NCBI GenBank assembly: GCA_017480745.1
Contig: JAFUSA010000019.1
Span: forward strand, 60,956 to 124,955
DNA: 64,000 nucleotides
Source of the DNA: Alphaproteobacteria bacterium
GTDB taxonomy: Bacteria; Pseudomonadota; Alphaproteobacteria; RF32; CAG-239
Direction: 5' to 3'
How positions within the stretch are numbered: position 1 is the first letter of the stretch; each line of letters starts with the position of its first letter. The notes under the pieces were generated by a model. That model was given only the letters and a program-made list of their open reading frames with translations, was not told where the DNA came from and did no database searches. Shown one piece after another: positions 44,866 through 54,116 of the stretch. A program made the translations under genes and the position numbers.

Positions 44866-45972
44866 TTATCTCTCATTACCACGTGCTTTAAGCATTGCCG
44901 CCCGTGTTTCTTTTATTTTTTCGCGCTGTTCTTCCAAATTGCGTGTTTTTTCGCCATCTTCACGCGAGCGTTGTTCTTGTTTCTCTTCCAAAAACTTCTT
45001 CTTATTTTCCTCTATTGATTTACGTAAATCATCAACACTACTTTCTTTAGGTTCTTCTTTTTCCTTATCTTTATCTTCTTTTTTATCACCATTATGAAAG
45101 CTTTTAATAAATTCCTTACTTGCCTTCAACATGGTTTCCATACTCACACCACCCTTTGTGGTATCCCAATCAAAACCACCTCTGCTGTCAAACAAAGCAG
45201 TGAAGTCAATACCTTTCATTTTGTATTTTACTTTTTTTCGCTTCGGAGCCAAAATTTTCCTTAATTCTTCCGGAGTCGGTTTATGCCCGATAGCTTGTTC
45301 TATTTGCGCCGGAGAAATAATGCATTCGCTTAAATCAAGTTCATAAATGTTCACCCCAAAGAAATTACATCCGGTAAAATCCACCCCACGCAAATCAACC
45401 TGTCGCAAATCTATACGTTTTAAATCCAACATAGTCAGATTAAGTCGGCGCAAATTAAGTTTATGCGGGTAGTATTTTGCCAAATACTCAATGAGCTCCT
45501 GCAACTCTTCCAGCGAAATATTATCTAAATCGGCATCAAGCAAAATAGCGTCTTGCAAATCGGCATCAACCAACTTAACGCCATGCATATGTGCACCCGT
45601 AAAGTTAGTCCCTATCAACTTGGCGCCGGTAAAAATTGCTCCGTCCAAATTTGCGCCGCTCAAATCTGCGCCGCTCAAATCTGCGCCGGTAAAATCAACA
45701 TTTTGCAAATTTGCCTTGCTTAAATTAACTTCCTTTAAATTACTGCCGCTGAAATTGGCGTTGGATAAGTTTTCTCCGCTAAAATCTCCGCCCTGCAACA
45801 CTTTTCCGGTAAAGACTATATCGCTTTGGATATTATTTTTTGCGCTTACTTCTTTGGCAATCACCTTCCACGATTCGCTACGTTCCAAAACCTCGGTGAT
45901 GGCTTTATTTTCTTGTAAAGGTGTCTTTACCTGTTTATGTTTATCCTTATGTTTTTTACCATATTCCTGCAT
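44866..45972 (-). CDS. Pentapeptide-repeat protein with charged coiled-coil tail
   Basis: A 368-residue protein. ATG 45972 with GGGA upstream is favoured over an earlier in-frame start. From about residue 60 to 145 runs a pentapeptide-repeat helix (ANFSGSNLKEVNLSKANLQN, ADLSGADLSGANLDGAIF) and a second short set (RRLNLTMLDLKRIDLRQVDL, about 165-200). The last 100 residues are Lys/Glu-rich and probably coiled coil. Some pentapeptide proteins bind DNA gyrase or act as effectors; nothing here decides. It is the first gene of the rarA operon. Confidence 0.85.
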   Translation of the reverse strand: MQEYGKKHKDKHKQVKTPLQENKAITEVLERSESWKVIAKEVSAKNNIQSDIVFTGKVLQGGDFSGENLSNANFSGSNLKEVNLSKANLQNVDFTGADLSGADLSGANLDGAIFTGAKLIGTNFTGAHMHGVKLVDADLQDAILLDADLDNISLEELQELIEYLAKYYPHKLNLRRLNLTMLDLKRIDLRQVDLRGVDFTGCNFFGVNIYELDLSECIISPAQIEQAIGHKPTPEELRKILAPKRKKVKYKMKGIDFTALFDSRGGFDWDTTKGGVSMETMLKASKEFIKSFHNGDKKEDKDKEKEEPKESSVDDLRKSIEENKKKFLEEKQEQRSREDGEKTRNLEEQREKIKETRAAMLKARGNER

Positions 45973-46089
45973 AGTAAAATCCCACGTTGAAACAACAGTA
46001 GTTATTTTATCGCAATTTTTCCGTGTTGGCAATAATTATTTAATTTTTTTTCTAATTTTTTGTAATTTTGAGGATTCTGCAAAAAACAT

Positions 46090-46329
46090 TTGACTTTCTG
46101 ATTTTTTATGATAGTATGGAAACAGAACTTCGGTTCGGAGCCTTGACAAGCTCTTAATAGTTTCAGTGCTTTGCACTGCTAATGGATATGATTATATCTC
46201 CGATTGGGTCGGGGTGTTCGTAATGGATGTTCAGAGCATTTGCTTAAAGATTACGAGGATCATTTGAACTATTATGATTTGTCAACTCCCCTGCCGCCGT
46301 TTGGCGGTTTTTTTTATGTTCCAATGTTA
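46090..46329 (+). promoter_or_regulatory. Promoter and structured leader RNA L9 (subtype A) of prepilin P9
   Basis: TTGACT (46090-46095), 16 nt, TAGTAT (46112-46117). GAACTTCGGTTC is at 46125-46136. TTGACAA (46143-46149) pairs with TTGTCAA (46279-46285), and AATAGTT (46156-46162) with AACTATT (46267-46273). CAGTGC/GCACTG, CTCCGA/TCGGGG and TCGTAAT/ATTACGA also form. CCGCC-GTTT-GGCGG (46294-46307) is followed by eight T residues, a textbook intrinsic terminator 24 nt before AAGGAG. Confidence 0.85.
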
Positions 46330-46343
46330 GAAGGAGATGTAAA

Positions 46344-47039
46344 ATGAAAAAATCTAATTTAGAAAATCAGAGCGGCAGAAGCATGATAGAAATGTTGGGC
46401 GTTCTTGCCATCATCGGTGTATTGTCTGTTGGTGGTATCGCTGGTTACAGTAAAGCAATGAGCAAATATCGTATCAATAAAACCATTGAGCAAATATCGC
46501 TTATTGTCGGTAATATACGAACATTCTTTGCTCCACAAATGAATTATGAAGGATTAGGATTAGAAAATACTGATAAAATTCTTCGTAAAGCTAAGCTAGT
46601 ACCTGATGAAATGTGGGAAGATGGTAAAGATATTCCGCAAAATATTTTTGGAGGAAATGTTATAGTACGGAAAACATTTTTGCCCTACGCTGGTTATGAT
46701 GATCTGACAGGACGACTATTTACGGTTGGATTTGAAAATATTTCCTACGACGCTTGTCTTGAACTGGCTACCCATGACTGGAAACAACTCAATGCTTACA
46801 TGTGCATAATTGGCGAATGGTATACCCTCGACGAATTAGTGGTAACGGTAGATGAGGTATTAAGACTAGGTTCGGATGAATGTAAACGTGGTCAAAGTAT
46901 TATGATATCTCAGACAGGTTGGTATTTTCAGTGTTTTGGCAATGGTGATGAACCATTAGGTGTTGATGATGCCGTTGCTGCATGCAATAATGCAATTAAT
47001 CCATCAGGTAATTATCAGATGGTATGCGCCTTTCGTTGA
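46344..47039 (+). CDS. Type IV prepilin-like protein P9 (leader subtype A)
   Basis: A 231-residue prepilin with AAGGAG seven bases upstream and a short 11-residue propeptide (MKKSNLENQSG). RSMIEMLG and the shared helix follow. YDACLELATHDW carries the first conserved Cys. A long insert (EWYTLDELVVTVDEVLRLGS) not seen in the other copies precedes the second (AVAACNNAI). Single-gene unit, convergent with tkt across a shared terminator. Confidence 0.88.
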   Translation: MKKSNLENQSGRSMIEMLGVLAIIGVLSVGGIAGYSKAMSKYRINKTIEQISLIVGNIRTFFAPQMNYEGLGLENTDKILRKAKLVPDEMWEDGKDIPQNIFGGNVIVRKTFLPYAGYDDLTGRLFTVGFENISYDACLELATHDWKQLNAYMCIIGEWYTLDELVVTVDEVLRLGSDECKRGQSIMISQTGWYFQCFGNGDEPLGVDDAVAACNNAINPSGNYQMVCAFR

Positions 47040-47075
47040 TATATTCATAAAATCGTTTGTATTTTATAAAAAAAA

Positions 47076-47110
47076 CGCCGGCGCGTATATCAACCTCGCC
47101 GGCGAATTTT
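47076..47110. terminator. Bidirectional terminator between P9 and tkt
   Basis: CGCCGGCG (47076-47083) pairs with CGCCGGCG (47097-47104), with A residues before it and TTTTG after it. Confidence 0.85.
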
Positions 47111-47125
47111 GTAAATCATCAATAA

Positions 47126-49090
47126 CTAAATTATTTCTTTTACCTTATTCACAATATTTTCTACCGTGATGCCGAAATGCTCATAGACGTCCGCTCCTTT
47201 ACCGGAAGCACCGAAGCCGGTCATCCCGATAATAGAGCCATCTTCGCCTACATATTTTTCCCAACCATAGGTAATCCCCGCCTCAACGGCCAAACGTGGT
47301 GCCGAACCCAATACTGTGCGGCGATATTCCTTGCTTTGCGCGTCAAATAATTCTGTGCACGGCATTGAAACAACGTTTACCGCAATTCCTTGCTCGGCCA
47401 AAATATCTTGTGCTTTAACAGCCAAAGAAACTTCTGTGCCGGTGGCAATAATGGTTGCACTCGGTGAACGATTAGCTGCAGATATTATGTAACCGCCTTT
47501 TGCTGTCAGATTCTCACTGCTTTCAGTGCGCAAAGTAGGTACATTTTGTCGCGAGAGAGCCAAAATGCTCGGCGTATGCTCACTATTTATTGCCAACTGC
47601 CATGCTTCTGCGGTTTCTACCACATCACACGGGCGAAAAACATTGATATTCGGCATAGCACGGAAAGCCGCTAAATGTTCAATCGGTTGGTGTGTAGGAC
47701 CATCTTCGCCCACGCCGATTGAATCGTGTGTTAGCACATAAATATCGCGAAGCTGCATTAAAGCCGCCAAACGCATTGCCGGACGCATATAATCGGAAAA
47801 GACAAAGAAAGTGCCGCCATATGGAATTACACCGCCGTGTAAAACTAAACCGTTCATAATAGCGCCCATGGCATGTTCGCGAATGCCATACATTATGTTA
47901 TTACCATTATAATCATCGGCGCTAATTGTTTTCATTCCCTCAACAAATGTTAAGTTGGAGGCTGCCAAATCAGCAGAACCGCCAATCATCTGCGGAATGT
48001 ATTTTACAATATTTTCCAAACACATTTGCGAAGCCTTGCGAGTGGCAACATTTGTTTGTTCCTTGATGGCTTTTTCTTTTAACAAATTAAGTGCTTTATC
48101 CCAGTTTATCGGCAATTTATTATTGATATAATCCGAAAATTCTTGATTTTGAGAAGCCGTTTGTTCCCATTCGTTATATAAAGCGGCAGAACGCTGTCCG
48201 GCGGCTCGCCACGAAGCAATTATTTGTGCCGGAACCTCAAACGGCGCGTAGTCCCAACCGAATTGTTTTTTCATTAAAGCCAATTCTTCCTCGCCCAACG
48301 GGGCACCGTGAACTTTCGGAGTTCCGCATTTATTCGGAGCCCCAAAACCAATAGTTGTCTTACAGGCAATAAATGTAGGCTTATCTGAGTTTTGGGCTTG
48401 TTCAATCGCCGCCGAAATTTGTGCGTAGTCATGTCCGTCAATGCTTATGGTATTCCAACCGACAGCCTGAAAACGCGCTATCTGATCGGTAGCATTGGCT
48501 TTATCAACCGTACCATCAATTGTAATATTATTATTATCCCACAGCACAATAAGCTTGTTTAACTTCCACAATCCCGCCAAGGAAACGGCTTCTTCCGATA
48601 TACCCTCCATTAGGCAACCGTCGCCACAAATTACATAGGTATAGTGATTGCATAAATCATTGCCGAATTTGGCATTAATTACCCTTTCAGCCAAAGCCAT
48701 ACCCACAGCGGAAGAAATTCCTTGTCCTAACGGACCGGTTGTCATATCAATTCCGCTCAAAGCGCCGTATTCCGGATGTCCTGCGGTTTTTGAACCAAGC
48801 TGGCGAAAATTTTGCAAATCTTCAACCGTAATATCCGGATAGCCCAATAAATAAAACAACGAATATAACAAGGCTGAACCATGACCGGCTGATAACACAA
48901 ATCTATCACGATTAAACCAACGCGGCGCGTTTGGATTTATGTTGATATATTTACCGAATAAAACTGCCGCAACATCTGCCATTCCCAAAGGCATACCTGG
49001 ATGGCCTGATTTTGCTTTTTCTATGGCTTCTGCACTCAACACACGCAAAGCTGTAGCCATTTGATTTAATTTTTGTTCGTTTAAACTCAT
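47126..49090 (-). CDS. tkt: Transketolase
   Basis: A 654-residue thiamine-diphosphate enzyme of the pentose phosphate pathway. AAGGAG precedes ATG 49090; an in-frame extension upstream overlaps the methyltransferase gene. KSGHPGMPLGMAD, CGDGCLMEGISEEA with WDNNNITIDG (ThDP/metal site), and DSIGVGEDGPTHQPIEH are diagnostic. Length is normal. It follows the RNA methyltransferase by 10 nt. Confidence 0.97.
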   Translation of the reverse strand: MSLNEQKLNQMATALRVLSAEAIEKAKSGHPGMPLGMADVAAVLFGKYININPNAPRWFNRDRFVLSAGHGSALLYSLFYLLGYPDITVEDLQNFRQLGSKTAGHPEYGALSGIDMTTGPLGQGISSAVGMALAERVINAKFGNDLCNHYTYVICGDGCLMEGISEEAVSLAGLWKLNKLIVLWDNNNITIDGTVDKANATDQIARFQAVGWNTISIDGHDYAQISAAIEQAQNSDKPTFIACKTTIGFGAPNKCGTPKVHGAPLGEEELALMKKQFGWDYAPFEVPAQIIASWRAAGQRSAALYNEWEQTASQNQEFSDYINNKLPINWDKALNLLKEKAIKEQTNVATRKASQMCLENIVKYIPQMIGGSADLAASNLTFVEGMKTISADDYNGNNIMYGIREHAMGAIMNGLVLHGGVIPYGGTFFVFSDYMRPAMRLAALMQLRDIYVLTHDSIGVGEDGPTHQPIEHLAAFRAMPNINVFRPCDVVETAEAWQLAINSEHTPSILALSRQNVPTLRTESSENLTAKGGYIISAANRSPSATIIATGTEVSLAVKAQDILAEQGIAVNVVSMPCTELFDAQSKEYRRTVLGSAPRLAVEAGITYGWEKYVGEDGSIIGMTGFGASGKGADVYEHFGITVENIVNKVKEII

Positions 49091-49100
49091 CGTTTGCTCC

Positions 49101-50234
49101 TTATATTTTTTCAAACAAAGCAACCAGCTCAAAATGTTTGCTAAAAACAAACTGGTCAACCAAAGTAATTTCTTTTAAATAATATCCGCCGTTCAACAAA
49201 ACATTTGCATCATTAACAAATGTATGCGGATTGCAAGAAATTGCAATAATTTTTTGCGGTTTATCCGCTCTATCAACAGAAGCAATTTGTTTAACCTGCG
49301 CTGCCGCTCCGGCACGAGGCGGATCAAAAACAATAATTTCAAAATTTTTGATTTCATCACCATCTAACGGATATTTAAACAAATTCTTATTGACTATTTT
49401 TATATTGGGAATGGTTAAAAAATTCACAGTTTGCTGAAATCCGCTCAGTAGTTCCGCCGAAGAATCAACAGCCGTTATTTTATTTTTTATATTATCTGAC
49501 AGCGGATACGAAAAAGTGCCAATTCCACAAAATAAATCAGCAATGTTTCCACACGTGTTCCCGATATATTTTAATACCAAATCAATTAAAGCCTGTTGTC
49601 CTTCGTTCGAAGCTTGTAAAAAAGTGCCGGCGGCAATGAAAACCTTGTGATTATACACATTAATATACGGTTTATTTTTTTCAATAATAGTTTCCGGTTG
49701 CTTATTTTTTGCCCCAAACGAAAAACGAATGATATCGGAACATGAATTAACAAATTCGCAAATCAACATCCTATGTTCCAAATTTATTTTTTGCTCCGTT
49801 TCCAAAAGAATATCCAGCCCGTTTGCGGCCTGAGTTACCCACATCTCTCCGGAATCTATAATTGAAGTATGGATTTTATTTTTTACCTTAAATGTATTTT
49901 TTATTTTGCAAAGTTCCGCCAAAAATAATTTTAATTTCGGAATAATTTTGTTAATTTGCAAACTCAAAGAAACGCAGTAATCAATATCTGCAATATCATG
50001 ACTCTGTGCCATATTAAAGCCGAGTTGCAAATTATTTTTTTTATATTGAAAAGTAAACTCGGCACGGCGACGCAAACCGTCGGCAATAAATATCGGTGAG
50101 CCAACCGCAATTTCTTTTTGCCAAATGGCAGAAACTATTTTGGAAAACTCATCAAGCTTGTTCTGACGATAAACATTTTCTTCCATATAACGTAACGGGC
50201 ATCCGCCACAAATTGTTTGATATTTACATTCCAT
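49101..50234 (-). CDS. TrmA/RlmC/RlmD-type RNA uracil-C5 methyltransferase
   Basis: A 377-residue SAM-dependent enzyme. MECKYQTICGGCPLRY holds Cys residues of the usual 4Fe-4S cluster. IADLFCGIGTFSYPLS is the SAM site, VFDPPRAGA motif IV, and ISCNPHTF carries the catalytic Cys. There is no TRAM domain, so this is a short form; whether it modifies tRNA or 23S rRNA is not clear. Forms an operon with tkt. Confidence 0.88.
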   Translation of the reverse strand: MECKYQTICGGCPLRYMEENVYRQNKLDEFSKIVSAIWQKEIAVGSPIFIADGLRRRAEFTFQYKKNNLQLGFNMAQSHDIADIDYCVSLSLQINKIIPKLKLFLAELCKIKNTFKVKNKIHTSIIDSGEMWVTQAANGLDILLETEQKINLEHRMLICEFVNSCSDIIRFSFGAKNKQPETIIEKNKPYINVYNHKVFIAAGTFLQASNEGQQALIDLVLKYIGNTCGNIADLFCGIGTFSYPLSDNIKNKITAVDSSAELLSGFQQTVNFLTIPNIKIVNKNLFKYPLDGDEIKNFEIIVFDPPRAGAAAQVKQIASVDRADKPQKIIAISCNPHTFVNDANVLLNGGYYLKEITLVDQFVFSKHFELVALFEKI

Positions 50235-50244
50235 AATTCAAAAC

Positions 50245-51909
50245 CTATAAAATTTTGTTGTCATAACTGTCAAGCAAAGATATTTCCTCACTCTCTTCAT
50301 TTTGGAACACCGGATGAATATTTCTTTGCAATGATTTTTTACGGTTATGTTTCAAACCTTTTACGGCTTCTTCGTCATATAACGCAACCTGATTCCGCCC
50401 GTTATGCTTTGCCAAATACATGGCATCATCCACCTGTCGCAACAATATTTCAAGACTTGCCGTTTTTTCCGAAGCGACCACGCCAATACTTACCGTAATA
50501 TTTATTTTTTCATCATTTTCCGCTTTTATTAGTGTTTCGGCTATATTCTGTCGCAATCTTTCAGCCACGCTGCACGCTGATTTGGTATCGGTATTATTAA
50601 GAAAGACTACAAACTCCTCTCCGCCAAAACGGGCAACCAAATCATCTTTTCGCAAAGAATTGCGGCAAATTTCCGCCAATTCAATCAACACACGATCACC
50701 GGTTTTGTGACCAAACGTATCATTAACGTTTTTAAACTTATCAGCATCTATCAACAACAAGGCAAAGTTTTGCGATTTTTTGATACATTTCTTGATATAT
50801 TCCGGCACATTTTTTTCAAAATAACGACGATTCCATGCCATCGTCAAAGGATCTTTATCTGCTTGATTTTTAAGAGTATTTTCTCTTTCCTTGCGCAAAG
50901 TTATGTCTTGAAAAGCCATATAGAGCGCCATTTCATTGTTATACTCAATAATTTTTGCCGAAACGGAAAGCCAAAAAGGCGAAGAATTAATTAAATTGCA
51001 AACCATTAAATCAAAATCTTCAACTTCATGATTTTGTTTAAGCAAGGCAAAAAATTGCAAACGGTTATTCTCATCCACAAAAAAATTATCTAACTTATTG
51101 TAGTTCAAATCTTTTTTTCCTATACCGAACAAATCAACCGACTTGTTATTTATTAACAAAAGCTTATTATCGGTAAGGCGAGAAATAATAATCGGAAAAG
51201 GGGATAAATCCACCATATTATTTATTTGCTGATTGAGCTTATCTATATTGCTCCAACTCTTTTGTAACTCGTTTTTTATAGCACCATACTTAATAAGAAA
51301 TACCGCCAAGGCAAACACATAAATCCACAGCCAGTTAAAAACATTAAGATTAAGCCAGTTATAGCGGAAAAAATATATTGCCACTAAAATTTTGGTAAAA
51401 AGCATAAAAATAGAAAAACTCAATATGGCATAACCTAATGTCCGATTCTCCGATACATAAAGTAAACTGCTGACCAATAAAAAAGTAACCCCTACTAATG
51501 TAAACACTCCGTTGAGATAGTCAGTTTGTTCCGGATTCGGCTCGATAAATATATAGTAAACGCAAGTTGTCAAACCCAAAGAAATATACAAAGTTACGGC
51601 TTCTCGGTTTGCCGGTTGACCGTTATATAATTCAGCCGCAGCATTTATCCACAGGACAGAAGTTGCCAAAGCCACCAAAGCTTGCAAAAAAGCTATATAA
51701 GTATGACTCAAGCCTATCTTATACAATAAGTGGTCAAATACCGGCAAATATGTGGTAAAAATCAGGGTAAAACCACCGCAAACAAACAATAACAAACTTT
51801 TGAAATTATTATTCTCACGCACAGAAAGAACCGAACCCACCCCCAACAAGACAGCACATACGCCGAACAGTATATTGTAGAAGGAATAAAAAACACTTGC
51901 ACTCAGCAT
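50245..51909 (-). CDS. Membrane diguanylate cyclase (7-8 TM, PAS, GGDEF)
   Basis: A 554-residue enzyme making cyclic di-GMP. ATG 51909 follows AGAGGTG; earlier in-frame starts lack a site. About eight membrane helices occupy residues 1-225, then a PAS domain (about 245-360) and a GGDEF domain with LIDADKFKNVNDTFGHKTGD and ARFGGEEFVVFL, an active signature. RKDD five residues before it is the inhibitory I-site. A c-di-GMP signal would suit a cell with many surface pilins, but no link is shown. Confidence 0.93.
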   Translation of the reverse strand: MLSASVFYSFYNILFGVCAVLLGVGSVLSVRENNNFKSLLLFVCGGFTLIFTTYLPVFDHLLYKIGLSHTYIAFLQALVALATSVLWINAAAELYNGQPANREAVTLYISLGLTTCVYYIFIEPNPEQTDYLNGVFTLVGVTFLLVSSLLYVSENRTLGYAILSFSIFMLFTKILVAIYFFRYNWLNLNVFNWLWIYVFALAVFLIKYGAIKNELQKSWSNIDKLNQQINNMVDLSPFPIIISRLTDNKLLLINNKSVDLFGIGKKDLNYNKLDNFFVDENNRLQFFALLKQNHEVEDFDLMVCNLINSSPFWLSVSAKIIEYNNEMALYMAFQDITLRKERENTLKNQADKDPLTMAWNRRYFEKNVPEYIKKCIKKSQNFALLLIDADKFKNVNDTFGHKTGDRVLIELAEICRNSLRKDDLVARFGGEEFVVFLNNTDTKSACSVAERLRQNIAETLIKAENDEKINITVSIGVVASEKTASLEILLRQVDDAMYLAKHNGRNQVALYDEEAVKGLKHNRKKSLQRNIHPVFQNEESEEISLLDSYDNKIL

Positions 51910-52047
51910 CAGGCACCTCTGTTTTGTTAAAATTATCTCTATTTTACACTTAAATATCATAAAAACAAACATTATTTAAAAAAAATAGTGAAAAATTTTT
52001 TTATCGGTGTATAATAACCGCAGAAAATTATTTTACGGGAGGATTTT

Positions 52048-53232
52048 ATGACCTATACTGCTCCGGATCATTATAGTTATGAATTTAAGTTTGCCATAGA
52101 CAAATTACCGGCTGAACAAAAGGACAAACTACCGAACAGATTGAGTGTTTATGGTCTGATTTTCGGATCGATGTTTGTTATTTTAGGCGCTTTTGAAATT
52201 ATTGCCTATTTTTTGAATTATAGTGATGAAAGTTATAATTTCAACTTGCCGGCCGGAGTTTCTGCCAACGATGTTTTTGTGCATCGCTATACTTTTGACA
52301 CTTTTATTTTATTGTTTGGCATGCTTATCGTCAGTTTATCCGTTATGGCTCTACTGCGCTATAAAAACGTATTTTTTGACGGTGAAAACATAAAAATAGA
52401 ACATAAACCGCTATTCGGTGAAGTGCATACCGAAACAGAAAAATTATATAATTATTTGGGAGTGTTGTTAAAAGTTGAATACTACCAATTGGGTTTAATA
52501 AACCGTAATCGTTATATTATCGAGCTTTATCATAAGGATAAAAATAAGCGGATTCCGCTTTATATTTCAACCAAAGGAAGTAATGTGCGTGAAATATGGG
52601 AATATTACGCATCCAAGCTAAAAATGCCCGCTTTATTTATGACAGATCGCGGATTGGTTTCACGCAATTACAGTGAATTGGGACGATCTTTGAAAAATAT
52701 GGCAAAGTACTGGCACTTAAACACTTTGTATAATGACGAAGAACATGCTCCGCTTTCCATAAATTATAAAACACAAAAAGACAAAATCACTATCAAAGAA
52801 CGAAAATTGTTTTTTGATGTATACAGTTTATTATCGTGCGCCGGATTACTTATCTTTGGCTCTTTGCTGGTATATGCAGTCAGTAATTACAAAGCCATCC
52901 AACCATATATAAGTATGGGATGGTTTATTGGGTTAATAATTGTAGCCGTAATTGCATTAACCGTTACAATCATGCTGCTGTTTAGCAAAGATGTGCTGAT
53001 TATAACCCCAAAAACAATCGTTTTCGGGCATAACATATCTTTTCTGCGTATGGATATAGAAATTATGGATAAGGAAGATGTGGAATCTGTTGATATAGGC
53101 CATAACCCAACCACAGAAAGATATTATTTATCAATCATCTCTCATAATCAAAGCATAATATTCGGTAAAAACATGCCAATAGATGACCTGCGTTGGTTGA
53201 GAGGATGTTTAATCAGAAAAATTGTTAAATAA
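52048..53232 (+). CDS. Hypothetical membrane protein with two PH-like cytoplasmic segments
   Basis: A 394-residue protein with four membrane helices in two pairs (about residues 30-55, 85-105 and 265-285, 293-315). After each pair comes a beta-rich segment reminiscent of bacterial PH domains (KNVFFDGENIKIEHKPLFGE; KDVLIITPKTIVFGHNISF). No named family recognised. GGGAGG lies eight bases before ATG. It stands alone upstream of the yfgM-bamB-der genes. Confidence 0.65.
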   Translation: MTYTAPDHYSYEFKFAIDKLPAEQKDKLPNRLSVYGLIFGSMFVILGAFEIIAYFLNYSDESYNFNLPAGVSANDVFVHRYTFDTFILLFGMLIVSLSVMALLRYKNVFFDGENIKIEHKPLFGEVHTETEKLYNYLGVLLKVEYYQLGLINRNRYIIELYHKDKNKRIPLYISTKGSNVREIWEYYASKLKMPALFMTDRGLVSRNYSELGRSLKNMAKYWHLNTLYNDEEHAPLSINYKTQKDKITIKERKLFFDVYSLLSCAGLLIFGSLLVYAVSNYKAIQPYISMGWFIGLIIVAVIALTVTIMLLFSKDVLIITPKTIVFGHNISFLRMDIEIMDKEDVESVDIGHNPTTERYYLSIISHNQSIIFGKNMPIDDLRWLRGCLIRKIVK

Positions 53233-53314
53233 GTGGTTAAAAAGCGTTGCTTTATAACATATTTTCTGTTATGTGTAAGCTATGTTTCGCAATTTAGTAT
53301 AAGGAATATTAAAA

Positions 53315-54094
53315 ATGGCAAAAAATGTTAAAAAAAGTTCAACTACAAAAAAAACTACCGGTGCTAAAAAGTCGCCTGCGGTTAAAAAAGTGGATATTGT
53401 AGATAAATCCGTTGTAGTGCAAAAAGACACATCAAATGTTAATCCGGAATATACGGATGCTTTTATTCAAGAAGTTGATGAAGATGTGCAAAATGATAAT
53501 TTGAAAGTTTTATGGAATCGTTATGGTGTTGCAATTATTGCTTTTGTTGTTTTAGCCGTATCGGCAGCAGTTTCGTTTGACCAGATAAGATTGTGGAAAA
53601 TTGCGCAAAATCAGCGTAATACCGAAACATATATGGATGCAGCCCAACCCAAAGCTAATTTAAGTGACAATATAGAAGCTTTGCAAAAAATATCGCAAGA
53701 TGATAACGGTATTTTCAGCGATTTTGCCCGTTTGCAAATTGCAAATATTTTATTAAGCGAGGATAAAAACGAAGAAGCTTTGGCGATGTTGCAAACAATC
53801 GTTGATGACAAACAAGTTAATTCGGAAGTAAAAAATATCGCCTTGGTCAAATTGGCCACCTATAAGGTTGATACCTTAGAACGAAATGAGTTTGAAGAAT
53901 TGATCAAACCATTGTTGTCTCAAAATAGCTCGTGGAATCCGATAGCACAAGATTTATTGGCAATGTCAGCTATCAAAAACGGTGATATTGATACTGCTAA
54001 AAATATTTACGAAAACATCTTAAAGGTAAAAGATTTGCCGGAAAACTTCCGCACTAAAATTAAAGATGTTTTATCTTCACTGAACGAAGAATAA
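53315..54094 (+). CDS. YfgM-like membrane-anchored TPR protein
   Basis: A 259-residue protein: a Lys-rich N-terminus, one helix (about residues 72-92, YGVAIIAFVVLAVSAAVSFD) and a TPR_21-like periplasmic domain (LQIANILLSEDKNEEALAML). Position directly before bamB and der matches YfgM, an ancillary SecYEG/chaperone partner in E. coli. The basic N-terminal tail is longer than in E. coli YfgM. Confidence 0.8.
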   Translation: MAKNVKKSSTTKKTTGAKKSPAVKKVDIVDKSVVVQKDTSNVNPEYTDAFIQEVDEDVQNDNLKVLWNRYGVAIIAFVVLAVSAAVSFDQIRLWKIAQNQRNTETYMDAAQPKANLSDNIEALQKISQDDNGIFSDFARLQIANILLSEDKNEEALAMLQTIVDDKQVNSEVKNIALVKLATYKVDTLERNEFEELIKPLLSQNSSWNPIAQDLLAMSAIKNGDIDTAKNIYENILKVKDLPENFRTKIKDVLSSLNEE

Positions 54095-54116
54095 TATTTT
54101 AACAAAAGAGGTTCGT

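Noticed and set aside
45491..46093. 200-codon frame opposite the pentapeptide-repeat gene, with its own repeats
   Set aside because: The apparent repeats are the complement of the pentapeptide repeats, a composition artefact.
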